Program-made: the position numbers and the translations under genes
Shown here: piece after piece, positions 1 to 6,417 of the stretch
Layout: each line of letters starts with the position of its first letter
Numbering within the stretch: position 1 is the stretch's first letter
Virus record (IMG/VR): IMGVR_UViG_3300020202_000176
Span: 1-33,526 of that record
Length of the DNA: 33,526 nucleotides
Strand: one strand, 5' to 3'
From: a virus
The notes under the pieces: model-generated
The model's input: the letters and a program-made list of their open reading frames with translations, nothing else
Database searches by the model: none
Told to the model about the DNA's origin: nothing

Positions 1-462
1 GCATCGCTCGCGGGTTTCCGAATCCATTCCGACGTATGGACGCGCGGGGATCGTCACTTGCTTGGCGAAGCGCCGTTGCCCGCCGTGGCCAATCCACGAC
101 AGCATCTTGGCCCGCACCGGCCGGATGACCGCCCCGAACTGGTGAACGAACGCCCCGGCAAGACTGCCGATGCCCTTCGCCACGCCGACCACCAGTGAGT
201 TCGCCGTGATTCGCTTGACGTGACCTTCACCCCCGGTCGCCGCCGCTCGCAGTCGTCCGGTGACGTTGAGCAGTGGCGCCGGGTTCGCATCCCTGCGAGG
301 CGCCCACGCCGAGCCGTCCGGCCCGACCTGATCGGCAAATGCCCGATTGATGCCGTCGACGTAGGCCGTATGAACCTCGGCAAGTGCCGCCGAGTAGTCC
401 GCGCCGACCACACGAGCCCGCATCGCGTCCATCTCTTGCTCAAATTCGGCCATCGTGCTCAT
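1..462 (-). CDS. Phage virion morphogenesis / tail completion protein, gpG-like (partial)
   Basis: The reading frame starts at ATG 462 and is open to the left edge, so the C-terminus is missing. The visible 154 residues have the layout of the phage virion morphogenesis family (Mu gpG, P2 gpS): a helical N-terminus, then VGPDGSAWAPRRD, a 'LLNVTGRLRAA' stretch near the middle, and 'IPARPYVGMD' near the visible end, where the family usually carries an IPARPFLG-type motif. The family acts at the head-tail joint or in tail completion. GGAGG lies 4 nt before the ATG, and the start overlaps the stop of the upstream gene (ATGA). The position after capsid and neck genes fits. The assignment rests on motif recall rather than a search. 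Confidence 0.72.
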   Translation of the reverse strand, partial: MSTMAEFEQEMDAMRARVVGADYSAALAEVHTAYVDGINRAFADQVGPDGSAWAPRRDANPAPLLNVTGRLRAAATGGEGHVKRITANSLVVGVAKGIGSLAGAFVHQFGAVIRPVRAKMLSWIGHGGQRRFAKQVTIPARPYVGMDSETRERC

Positions 463-1100
463 GCGGCCTCCGTGGCTCGCGATTCCGTCTCCGACCAAGG
501 CCCCGCCCCTTCTGCGTTCGTGTGACGAACTCGGATGTAGTAGATGGTGCTCGCGGTCAGTCCGGTCAGCGTCGTGGTCGGATTCAGCAGCGCCGACGTT
601 CCGGTGGTTGTCGTGGGGCTGGTGAACGCCGAGGAGGTCGAGCGCTGCACCTCCCACGTTTCCGTCGCGCCCGGCTTTCGGTGCGTCCAAGTGACGACGA
701 TGGACGTTGATGGGTTGACGACCGGGGCCGAGAGAGTGACGCCGGGGACTTGGAGCGGTGTCGAGTCGTCGTCGTTAATCGCCACGCAGTTGCACTGGAA
801 GCACGTATCCATGACGGCCTTTTCGACCGATAAGATACGCCAGTCTTTTGAGTCGCCGTCGATCAGTCGCCAGCCGACCTTGGGGGTGGACGAGCAATTC
901 ACGGCGGGCAGACTGAACGTGCGGGCCTCGTCCTGAACGCCGACGAAGCCGATTTGCTGCATAGCCCTAAACGACATCCGCGACGACGTAACGCCGGCGA
1001 CGGAATCGCTTGAGCCATCCAGGTCATTGCGCAGCGTGGCCGTGTGAACGAAATCAAAGATTTCGTGATCGTTGACTATGAGGTCTTCTAAGTCGGTCAC
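459..1100 (-). CDS. Neck/adaptor-region structural protein with C-terminal fibronectin type III domain
   Basis: This 213-residue protein starts at GTG 1100, with GAGGG 8 nt upstream. Residues 1-115 form an unrecognised domain with several Cys (near 69, 96 and 99) and sit where head-tail adaptor or head-completion proteins are normally encoded. Residues about 118-207 look like one fibronectin type III repeat: 'VPGVTLSAP' opens it, 'IVVTWTHRKPGATETWEVQRS' is the core strand region, and 'LTGLTASTIYYIRVRHTNAEG' closes it. Ig-like and Fn3 domains on phage virions are generally surface-exposed and are thought to help adsorption to glycans; that role here is inference. It overlaps the next gene by 4 nt. 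The N-terminal function is unassigned. Confidence 0.75.
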   Translation of the reverse strand: MTDLEDLIVNDHEIFDFVHTATLRNDLDGSSDSVAGVTSSRMSFRAMQQIGFVGVQDEARTFSLPAVNCSSTPKVGWRLIDGDSKDWRILSVEKAVMDTCFQCNCVAINDDDSTPLQVPGVTLSAPVVNPSTSIVVTWTHRKPGATETWEVQRSTSSAFTSPTTTTGTSALLNPTTTLTGLTASTIYYIRVRHTNAEGAGPWSETESRATEAA

Positions 1101-1101
1101 G

Positions 1102-1314
1102 CTAGTAGCCCTCGGTCACAATCTCGTATGGCTGCGCGGCGGCAATCTGGTTGTTGACGGTATTGAGCTGGTCGCTGAGCATTTTGAATAGCTGAGCCCA
1201 TGACACGGACTGCCCGTCCTTGGAATAGTCAGGCTTCGGGTTCTCCGACATATCCGCCAACTGCGCGGCGATGTTGTCTCGCGTCGTAGTTAGGTTTTCG
1301 AGATAGGTGGCCAT
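1102..1314 (-). CDS. Small head-proximal protein of unknown function (70 aa)
   Basis: The start is ATG 1314 with TTGGAG 6 nt upstream. The protein is hydrophilic and helical: residues 1-22 are amphipathic, a 'KDGQSVSW' turn follows, and a second helix 'LSDQLNTVNNQIAAA' ends the fold. Short helix-turn-helix proteins of this size encoded just after the major capsid protein are often neck accessory or structural proteins, but no family is recognised. It ends with TAG one base before the GTG of the Fn3 protein, so the two are probably co-translated. Confidence 0.7.
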   Translation of the reverse strand: MATYLENLTTTRDNIAAQLADMSENPKPDYSKDGQSVSWAQLFKMLSDQLNTVNNQIAAAQPYEIVTEGY

Positions 1315-1338
1315 GCTTCACTCCAAACGCAAAGAGCC

Positions 1339-1359
1339 GGCCGGCTGCCCGGTCCGGCC
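1339..1359 (-). repeat. Inverted repeat (6-bp GGCCGG stem, 9-nt loop) between two head genes
   Basis: GGCCGG at 1339-1344 and CCGGCC at 1354-1359 can form a GC-only hairpin in the 71-bp gap downstream of the 84-residue gene. On the minus strand it is followed by CTCTTTGCG, which lacks a real U-tract, so it is a weak attenuator or processing hairpin at best. Confidence 0.35.
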
Positions 1360-1385
1360 CCATGCGCGACGGTGCTGCGGCGTCG

Positions 1386-1640
1386 TTACTTCTTCTTGGC
1401 CTCGTCCGCCTCGAACCCGATCCGCTTGCCGTTGGCCGTGCCGGTGCGCGGTGAAGCGCCGGATAGCTTGTTCTGGTCGCAAAACACGGCCCATGCCTCG
1501 ATGGAATCGCGGGCGCGTACCCTGCCGGATTTCTCGCCGCACGCAATGTCAAACGTAGGCAGTGTGACTTCGACCGGAATGCCCATGTCGTCCGTGGGAA
1601 CGGGCGGGGGCGGTTCCGGCTTCTTAAATTTGTCGCTCAC
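1386..1640 (-). CDS. Hypothetical small protein downstream of major capsid protein (84 aa)
   Basis: It starts at GTG 1640 with AAGGAG 6 nt upstream and lies 13 nt after the capsid gene stop. The N-terminus is Lys/Pro-rich with a run of four prolines near residues 10-13, followed by a more structured middle (about 20-60) with two Cys and a Lys-rich tail. The codon pattern and tight spacing mark it as a real member of the head operon. No domain is recognised; a decoration or neck role is possible from position only. Confidence 0.65.
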   Translation of the reverse strand: MSDKFKKPEPPPPVPTDDMGIPVEVTLPTFDIACGEKSGRVRARDSIEAWAVFCDQNKLSGASPRTGTANGKRIGFEADEAKKK

Positions 1641-1653
1641 GGTTCACTCCTTG

Positions 1654-2859
1654 TTACGCGACATTCCAGACCATGCAGCGAGGCTCCATCGTCGCGTAGG
1701 CGCCTCGCTCGTCCGCTCGATAGCGGTAGGCGATGTCGTTGGTGAACTCCATTTCACTGTTCGGCGGGGCCGTCAGGACTTGAATTCCCCAATTCTGCAT
1801 GTAGGCGAACGCCCGGCCGGGATTGCCGAGAAACCAATCAGTGTCGGTCGCTAACTGCGGCGGGATGAAGCGACTCGACACGATCTTGTAAGTGCCGCTG
1901 TATGGCGTGCGGCCGATCGGGTTGATGGTGGCCGTGGCGTAGAGCGTGCCGCTCGTGGCGTAACCGCCTTGGTGGATCGTGGCGCCCATCGCCGCAATCG
2001 CCATCAGGGCCTTGGCGTGGTTTTGCGGGGTGACGACGACCGTATCGGCGCCGACGGTGATCGGCTCGCCGGTGTTCGGGTCGAGCATGTTCGCAAGCAG
2101 TTGCTCGGCGGCGTCGAAGTTCGTCCAATCTACCAAGCCGTTCGAAGTCTTTTTGTTAATGAACGGCGTCGAGGTTTGGTAGGTGGCGTACGTCGTGCCG
2201 CGCCACTTGTAGCGGTGAGCGGTCGTGTTCTGGTCGATAAGGCAATTGATAGCCCGCTTTTCCTTGTTGATGCCGAGCGCTTCGCCGACATCGCGGGCGT
2301 TTCGCAAGAGCATCCCCGTTCGGTCGAAGAACACGGCCTCCTTCGTCACCGGCACCATCAAACCGCGCTTGAGCGTGCTCGGGGTGTCGATATAGTCCTC
2401 GCCGACGCCGGCCAGGGGGAACGTCCCGCCTTCGGGAATGACGCTCGCCATGTCGCCGATATGCGTGATGCCTGGCACCCGCTCGCCGCTAAGCTGCGTC
2501 GGAACGGTCGGAATCAAGCTCGTAATCGTAAAGGCTTCGGAATTGAAGCCCTCAAGGAACTTGTTGTAGAAAATCTGGCCTGTGATGTTATTGAACGACG
2601 TTGACGACACGGCGCCGGCGGCTTCCGCCATGTGGACGCTCTTGCGCGGGCCGCGCGGGTCAAAGCACTCGGCCATGATGTCCGTGCCGACCTGCTCGCC
2701 GTCGCGATTGACGACGAGCGCCTCGAACAGCCCCTTGATCGAGAAATCTTCTGGTGTGAGTTCTTTCTCACGGAGCGCCTCGGACAGATGCACGACGGTC
2801 TTTTCGACGCCGTACGACCGGGCCATTTTTCTGAGTTCGAGTGACTTGATGGCGGGCAT
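1654..2859 (-). CDS. Major capsid protein
   Basis: This 401-residue protein has the length and position of an HK97-fold major capsid protein: it follows a protease-scaffold gene and precedes neck genes. The first 100 residues are charged and helical and could be a delta-domain removed by the adjacent protease. The core has typical capsid stretches, including 'IPEGGTFPLAGVGEDYI' around residues 141-157, 'KRGLMVPVTKEAVFFDR', 'AINCLIDQNTT', 'VVTPQNHAKAL' and a C-terminal 'IAYRYRADERGAYATMEP' strand region near residue 380. This resembles the Mu gpT-like or planctomycete-phage branch more than HK97 itself. The start ATG 2859 has GGGGAG 7 nt upstream. Confidence 0.9.
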   Translation of the reverse strand: MPAIKSLELRKMARSYGVEKTVVHLSEALREKELTPEDFSIKGLFEALVVNRDGEQVGTDIMAECFDPRGPRKSVHMAEAAGAVSSTSFNNITGQIFYNKFLEGFNSEAFTITSLIPTVPTQLSGERVPGITHIGDMASVIPEGGTFPLAGVGEDYIDTPSTLKRGLMVPVTKEAVFFDRTGMLLRNARDVGEALGINKEKRAINCLIDQNTTAHRYKWRGTTYATYQTSTPFINKKTSNGLVDWTNFDAAEQLLANMLDPNTGEPITVGADTVVVTPQNHAKALMAIAAMGATIHQGGYATSGTLYATATINPIGRTPYSGTYKIVSSRFIPPQLATDTDWFLGNPGRAFAYMQNWGIQVLTAPPNSEMEFTNDIAYRYRADERGAYATMEPRCMVWNVA

Positions 2860-2999
2860 CCCTAGGCTCCCCGTTGCAATGGGGGCTGGTCGCTTTTAGG
2901 ATGCAGTTGCTTAGGCCGGCATCTATGGGCGACAAGCCCTGGATTCTGGTTGCCCTCGGCGGTCTTGGCGGATCGCCGGGGGTTTTTAGTTTCTCTTGG

Positions 3000-3731
3000 C
3001 TAGCGGCTCTGGTAGGCGGCGATGTAGTCGTTCAGCATGACTTCGGCGTTGGCGCCGCCGGTTTTGCCGCCCCAAATCGGGCTCATATTTACTGCGTTGG
3101 TGTAAACGAGGTCGTGGACAATTGCGCGACCGGCGGTATCGAGCATGGCCGCCCCGTCAATCGTGTAGATCACTTTCGCGTTCGTTGCGCTGTAGGGCTG
3201 GATTTCGACGCCGAGCGTTTGATAGGCCGCTCCTCCGGCGGTGTGCTGCGAAATCGTGTCGGTTTGGCCCACCGCCGCGCCGATTTGCGATCGGCAGCGC
3301 CAGACGGTGCCGCCGTCGACTTTGTAAATCAGGGCCATCGTGGCGCTGGCTACCGGCCCGCCGCCGTTGTCGATCAATGTGTTCGCGGCGAACGTCGAGC
3401 ACCAACCGGCGATGGCGTTGTTAGCACTCGTCGCCAGCTCGGAATACTGCATCCGCGTTTCGTAGTAACACGGTTTGTTGTTCGCGATCTTGAAGCACGA
3501 TTTGGTCATGCCGTAGTAGAACTCGTCGTTGTCGGTCGCGTCGTTCGTGACCGACAGAATGCCGCCGACGCCCGTGGTTGCGAGCACCAAGGCTTGCGTC
3601 GCCGCGTCCGTGAGGTCGGAGGTCAGCGGCGTCCAGCGGTCGCCTGTGACGTAGTTCGACTCCCAATCCTCGAAGATCCCGAAGATGTCTTTGTCGCGAA
3701 GAGAAACGGGAAGTCGCAGGATAGTGCCCAT
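3000..3731 (-). CDS. Putative capsid decoration or structural protein (243 aa)
   Basis: ATG 3731, with GCGGAG about 13 nt upstream, is preferred over an in-frame TTG at 3752 that sits inside the Shine-Dalgarno region. The protein is beta-rich, with many Thr, Ala and Gly. It has a 'FYYGMTKSCFKIANN' stretch near residue 70, a repeated pattern of alternating hydrophobic strands, and 'AKVIYTIDGAAML' near residue 197. The pattern resembles concanavalin-A-like jelly-roll proteins, but no diagnostic motif is seen. Its place between protease-scaffold and major capsid gene is the usual slot for a head decoration protein. It ends with TAG and is followed by 140 nt without a gene that holds only short hairpins and the capsid gene's ribosome site. 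Confidence 0.72.
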   Translation of the reverse strand: MGTILRLPVSLRDKDIFGIFEDWESNYVTGDRWTPLTSDLTDAATQALVLATTGVGGILSVTNDATDNDEFYYGMTKSCFKIANNKPCYYETRMQYSELATSANNAIAGWCSTFAANTLIDNGGGPVASATMALIYKVDGGTVWRCRSQIGAAVGQTDTISQHTAGGAAYQTLGVEIQPYSATNAKVIYTIDGAAMLDTAGRAIVHDLVYTNAVNMSPIWGGKTGGANAEVMLNDYIAAYQSR

Positions 3732-3770
3732 AATGGATTCAAAGCTCCGCAAATGGCGGTTGAGACGGTG

Positions 3771-4655
3771 TTAGGTGATTGACGCCACGAAGGTTTTGAC
3801 GTTGGCGTCGGACGACTTGCCGCCGTTGTCGCCCGCGCCCTCTTTGAAGTGGCGGGGTCCGGCGCTCTCGGGCTTCGCAGCGGCTTCGGCCAGCGACCTG
3901 ACTTCCTTGGCCGCGTCGTCGGCACTGAGGCTTTCGAGAAACGACAGCACGTATTTGGTGCGGTGGGCGGCCGGCAGCTTGGCGTCGTCCAGTAGCTTGA
4001 GCACGGCGGCCTTGTGGTCGGCCGCTTTCTGCGCTGCCTCGAACTTGGCGACGCTCTCTTTGAGGGAAGCGACTTCGCCGCTCAGTCGGGCGTTTTCCTT
4101 GGTCAACTCGGCAACTTGGCCGTTGGCGGCATTCAGTTGTTCTTGGAGCTCCACGTCAAGATTCTCCGATTCGCGGAAGCTGTGATTTGTGGCCGGGTTA
4201 TCCACGATGTCGACCGACCGCACGCGCGAGATGTTCTCGACGATACGAACGCCGTCGCGGATCGGCCCGTTGCCGTAATGATTCGGCGAGAGCCCGATGC
4301 CCTTGGTGTCGTTTTCCACGTCTTCTAGCACCGACTCGGCGAGTGGGTGGGCTTTCTTGTAGTGCAGGTCGCCGTAGAGCCCCGACTCGCCCATGTGGAC
4401 GTTCTTGAGGGTGCCGAATCGCTCGGTGTACGAACGGTCGGCCCGGTCGTCCTTCGGGTGATCGACGTAGACCGTCGCGCCCTCGTACATGGGCAGTGCA
4501 CGTCGAAGCGCCTCGGGCAGGTATCGCCGCTTGTTCTTGGACTCGAAGCCGACGATTTTGACGCCGGGAATCACCCCTGCCTCGCGGTTCGGCTTGATGC
4601 CGGGGCCGCTGCTGCCGAAGGATTCCCGAAGCGAGATTGAAGCCGTTGCTCCCAT
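3771..4655 (-). CDS. Capsid maturation protease fused to scaffold domain
   Basis: The 294-residue protein has two parts. Residues about 25-157 match a phage prohead serine protease: 'YVDHP' gives a candidate catalytic His66, 'GIGLSPNHYG' gives a candidate Ser123, and 'RVRSVDIVDNPATN' at 144-157 is the usual end of the fold. Residues about 163-230 are a long coiled coil rich in Glu, Leu and Ala ('LTKENARLSGEVASLKESV'), and the tail to 294 is Ala/Glu/Lys-rich, as in scaffolds removed during maturation. It would shape the procapsid and then cleave scaffold and capsid N-termini. No Shine-Dalgarno precedes ATG 4655, while an extended -10 element ends 7 nt before it, so a leaderless message is possible. 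Confidence 0.87.
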   Translation of the reverse strand: MGATASISLRESFGSSGPGIKPNREAGVIPGVKIVGFESKNKRRYLPEALRRALPMYEGATVYVDHPKDDRADRSYTERFGTLKNVHMGESGLYGDLHYKKAHPLAESVLEDVENDTKGIGLSPNHYGNGPIRDGVRIVENISRVRSVDIVDNPATNHSFRESENLDVELQEQLNAANGQVAELTKENARLSGEVASLKESVAKFEAAQKAADHKAAVLKLLDDAKLPAAHRTKYVLSFLESLSADDAAKEVRSLAEAAAKPESAGPRHFKEGAGDNGGKSSDANVKTFVASIT

Positions 4656-4671
4656 GTGTGGATTAATACCA
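4656..4671 (-). promoter_or_regulatory. Candidate extended -10 promoter for the capsid genes
   Basis: On the minus strand TGG followed by TATTAA (4671-4663) forms a TGn extended -10 element. No good -35 is seen (ATCTAT 17 nt upstream). The predicted start falls at about the ATG of the protease gene at 4655, which lacks a ribosome site. The element lies directly downstream of the terminator at 4722-4767, where a new promoter would be needed. Confidence 0.4.
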
Positions 4672-4698
4672 CGGGGAGCGGGCAGATAGATGCCTGTC

Positions 4699-4716
4699 GC
4701 GGATAAGGTAATCCGC
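4699..4716 (+). repeat. Inverted repeat GCGGAT/ATCCGC, possible plus-strand terminator
   Basis: GCGGAT at 4699-4704 pairs with ATCCGC at 4711-4716 across a 6-nt loop and is followed on the plus strand by TTTTAG. This could stop antisense transcription entering from the left, or act as an RNA hairpin on the minus strand. The short stem and U-tract keep confidence low. Confidence 0.4.
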
Positions 4717-4721
4717 TTTTA

Positions 4722-4767
4722 GAAATCAAATAAAAGGCAGGCCGGGCAGTCGCACGCCTCGGCCTGC
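4722..4767 (-). terminator. Rho-independent terminator after the integrase fragment
   Basis: On the minus strand GCAGGCCG (4767-4760) pairs with CGGCCTGC (4744-4737) across a 15-nt loop and is followed at once by CTTTTATTTGATTT. The 8-bp GC-rich stem and T-rich tail are classic. It starts 13 nt after the stop of the recombinase fragment and would also block readthrough from the portal genes into the capsid protease gene. Confidence 0.75.
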
Positions 4768-4779
4768 ACGAATCCGCAA

Positions 4780-5127
4780 CTACATCGAAGCGGGCGTCAG
4801 GCCGGCTCGTTTGATAATCCGCTCCATCATTGTGCGTGGGTTTTTCCCAAGGCGAAAAGCCTCGCTGAACACAAACCCGTCAGCATCGCCTCGCTCGGCT
4901 TTGAGGGCGCGTAAGTGCTTCATCACCTCTGGAAACTTTGGCGTCCACCGAATTCCGCCATGATGGCATCGCTCTGATTTCGGCGCATGAACCCGAAACT
5001 TGTACTTTTCCGCCTCGAAGTCGATCCACCGCAGGTTAATAATTTCGCTAGGGATGCGCAGGCCGCCGTAGCGAGCCATGACAAACAATGCTCGCCACCC
5101 CTGTTCATCGGACTGAATGGTGAGCAT
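4780..5127 (-). CDS. Truncated tyrosine recombinase (integrase fragment), 115 aa
   Basis: The sequence matches the front half of a phage-integrase catalytic domain: 'ARYGGLRIPSEIINLRW' around residues 18-34 is box I with the first catalytic Arg, 'VHAPKSER' is the beta-hairpin with the catalytic-Lys-type segment, and 'TMMERIIKRAGLTP' is the helix that precedes box II. Translation stops right after this helix, so the HxxR box and the nucleophilic Tyr are absent, as are the N-terminal core-binding and arm domains. Full integrases run about 300-400 residues. It therefore cannot cut DNA on its own. It still has a strong promoter, an operator, a good ribosome site (AAGGA 9 nt before ATG 5127) and a terminator, which argues that it is expressed rather than random decay. 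It could also be an integrase remnant. Confidence 0.75.
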   Translation of the reverse strand: MLTIQSDEQGWRALFVMARYGGLRIPSEIINLRWIDFEAEKYKFRVHAPKSERCHHGGIRWTPKFPEVMKHLRALKAERGDADGFVFSEAFRLGKNPRTMMERIIKRAGLTPASM

Positions 5128-5144
5128 TGCGAAATCCTTTTGCC

Positions 5145-5162
5145 GTAGTGAGCGTTCACTAC
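5145..5162 (-). promoter_or_regulatory. Operator-like perfect inverted repeat at the +1 region
   Basis: GTAGTGA (5162-5156) and TCACTAC (5151-5145) form a perfect 7-bp inverted repeat with a 4-nt centre. It starts 4 nt after the -10 hexamer, so it covers the predicted transcription start. A dimeric repressor bound here would block transcription of the integrase fragment. The regulator is unknown; no obvious CI-like repressor is in the window. Confidence 0.6.
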
Positions 5163-5166
5163 AGCA

Positions 5167-5194
5167 ATATTAGCAAATGCCACCTATTGGTCAA
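5167..5194 (-). promoter_or_regulatory. Strong sigma70-type promoter upstream of the integrase fragment
   Basis: The minus strand carries TTGACC (5194-5189), a 16-nt spacer, and TAATAT (5172-5167), with TG-C just before the -10 as an extended element. Match to consensus is high, and the region is AT-rich compared with its GC-rich surroundings. Confidence 0.72.
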
Positions 5195-5210
5195 TGACCG
5201 AACAGGCCGA

Positions 5211-5384
5211 CTAAGCCCGTCGCCGAACAGACTCCGCGAGCGCAATTTCTTTATCCTCGTGCACCTGTTTGCAATGGTTGCACTTGAGCGTTCGATACTG
5301 ATACCGACGGTCTCCGGACTGGATCGACTTGGAGATAAAGAACCGCCCCTGCTGGCACTTTGGGCACTTGTCGCCTGTTTTCAC
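5211..5384 (-). CDS. Small zinc-ribbon protein (57 aa)
   Basis: Two knuckles, CPKC near the N-terminus and CNHC about 30 residues later, form a zinc ribbon with a beta-rich middle ('YQYRTLKCNHC'). I chose GTG 5384 because AGGAGG lies 6 nt upstream; an in-frame ATG at 5408 has no ribosome site. The GTG is one base after the upstream stop, so the gene is translationally coupled. The family resembles small phage DNA- or RNA-binding ribbons, but the role is unknown. It ends 17 nt before the promoter of the integrase fragment. Confidence 0.68.
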   Translation of the reverse strand: MKTGDKCPKCQQGRFFISKSIQSGDRRYQYRTLKCNHCKQVHEDKEIALAESVRRRA

Positions 5385-5385
5385 A

Positions 5386-5553
5386 TCAGCCTCCTTTGCG
5401 TGCGGCATTCACAAATGCACTGCGAATGCCCACCGCTAGTTCGCCCACCGATTCGTCAAATGCTCGCTGCTCAAATTCAACCGGCGCGGCCTTGACCCAT
5501 CGCCAGAGCCCGAAAAAACCCGCCGCCGCCGCAATAAACGATCGCCGCTGCAT
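5386..5553 (-). CDS. Tat-signal-like microprotein (55 aa)
   Basis: ATG 5553 overlaps the upstream stop (TGATG) and has GGAGG about 7 nt upstream. Residues 1-20 resemble a twin-arginine signal: 'QRRSFIAAAAGFFG' has the RR-x-F pattern followed by a hydrophobic helix and a positive end. An AxA-like 'KAAPVEF' site is near residue 23. The mature part would be only about 30 residues. It may instead be a membrane anchor. No function is known, and its presence inside a head-assembly operon is odd. Confidence 0.6.
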   Translation of the reverse strand: MQRRSFIAAAAGFFGLWRWVKAAPVEFEQRAFDESVGELAVGIRSAFVNAARKGG

Positions 5554-6290
5554 CACAGCACCCTCCACTCCAAATAGCATCGACACATCTCATGCGCCGT
5601 CGGCCCGCTCGGAAAGCGCCCAATCCATACTGCCTCGGGCTGACCATCCAGCGGCCGACAAATCGAGCACGTCCGATCTCGCCCGACGCGACTCGTCACC
5701 CAGTAGGCAACGAGATGCCGATTCACTACCCGGACATCGCCCCCGTCTCGCCCCATCCGCTCGAAAAAGTCTGCCACGGCGAACTCACCCGCACTCGTTG
5801 CATCCGTCACCGCCGACACCGAATAGAGCACCGCCCGCCGAGTGTCGCTGATCGGGAACAACTCGCGAACCGTAGCCAATCGAGCCTGCCGAGCAATCGT
5901 GCCGACCACATCAGGGCCGCCGCGCTCGATCTCGGCCGCGTCGACCTTGGCTTTGGCGATGATCTTCTGCGTGTTGTCCACGATTCGCTCGGCCTCGGCC
6001 TTGGCGTACGTCTGCGCCCACTGCCCGAAAACCCGCTCGACCTCACGGCCGCTCACGTAGACACCGTGGCGCCCCGCCAAGCCGCCGTAGGACTGATGCC
6101 ACGGCCCGCCGAGTATCAACAGGTAGATCGCAATCAGTTCGTCGCTGTAGCGGTCCCAATCGCTCTTAGGCAGTTCGGCGGCGCGATCCAGGCCCATAGA
6201 CGCCAGTTGTTGACGCTGGCGCTCTAAGACCGCTCCTAGACGGCTTGCGGCTTGCGCTTCGTAGGTGGGGCGGCCGGGTAGGTCAGGCAT
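5553..6290 (-). CDS. Phage head morphogenesis protein (Mu gpF / SPP1 gp7-like minor head protein)
   Basis: The C-terminus has the family's hallmark: 'VTSRVGRDRTCSICRPLDGQ', then 'WIGRFPSGPTAHEMCRCYLEW', with paired Cys and the HxxCRC motif near residues 233-240. The N-terminal two thirds are helical. These proteins bind the portal, are ejected or sit inside the head, and help head assembly. It follows the portal gene, separated only by a microgene, as usual. ATG 6290 is preferred to an in-frame TTG at 6308, since it overlaps the microgene stop; the ribosome site is weak (GGGGCGG). Length 245 residues is short but within the gp7-like range. Confidence 0.86.
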   Translation of the reverse strand: MPDLPGRPTYEAQAASRLGAVLERQRQQLASMGLDRAAELPKSDWDRYSDELIAIYLLILGGPWHQSYGGLAGRHGVYVSGREVERVFGQWAQTYAKAEAERIVDNTQKIIAKAKVDAAEIERGGPDVVGTIARQARLATVRELFPISDTRRAVLYSVSAVTDATSAGEFAVADFFERMGRDGGDVRVVNRHLVAYWVTSRVGRDRTCSICRPLDGQPEAVWIGRFPSGPTAHEMCRCYLEWRVL

Positions 6291-6417
6291 TAGCAGACAC
6301 CGCCCCAATCACAGCAAGCCACAACGCCAGCGGCGCGAGCCCTTGCCGCTCCGTCTTGGTATGGCAAATGGAATTCGCACCGAGCCACATCATCAGTAGG
6401 AACCAAGAAAACGCCAT
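6283..6417 (-). CDS. Two-helix membrane microprotein between portal and minor head genes (44 aa)
   Basis: ATG 6417 overlaps the portal stop (TGATG) with GGAGG 7 nt upstream, and its stop overlaps the next start. Residues about 2-14 (AFSWFLLMMWLGA) and 27-41 (LAPLALWLAVIGAVS) are hydrophobic with a polar 'CHTKTERQ' loop between, so a hairpin membrane protein is likely. No family is recognised. A holin, superinfection-exclusion or inner membrane role could be imagined, but nothing shows it. Confidence 0.62.
   Translation of the reverse strand: MAFSWFLLMMWLGANSICHTKTERQGLAPLALWLAVIGAVSANA

Noticed and set aside
2874-3782. Long plus-strand frame of about 300 codons over the capsid region
   Set aside because: It is antisense to two structural genes with clear codon structure, has no protein-like motifs and lacks a ribosome site. 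It reflects GC-rich antisense openness.
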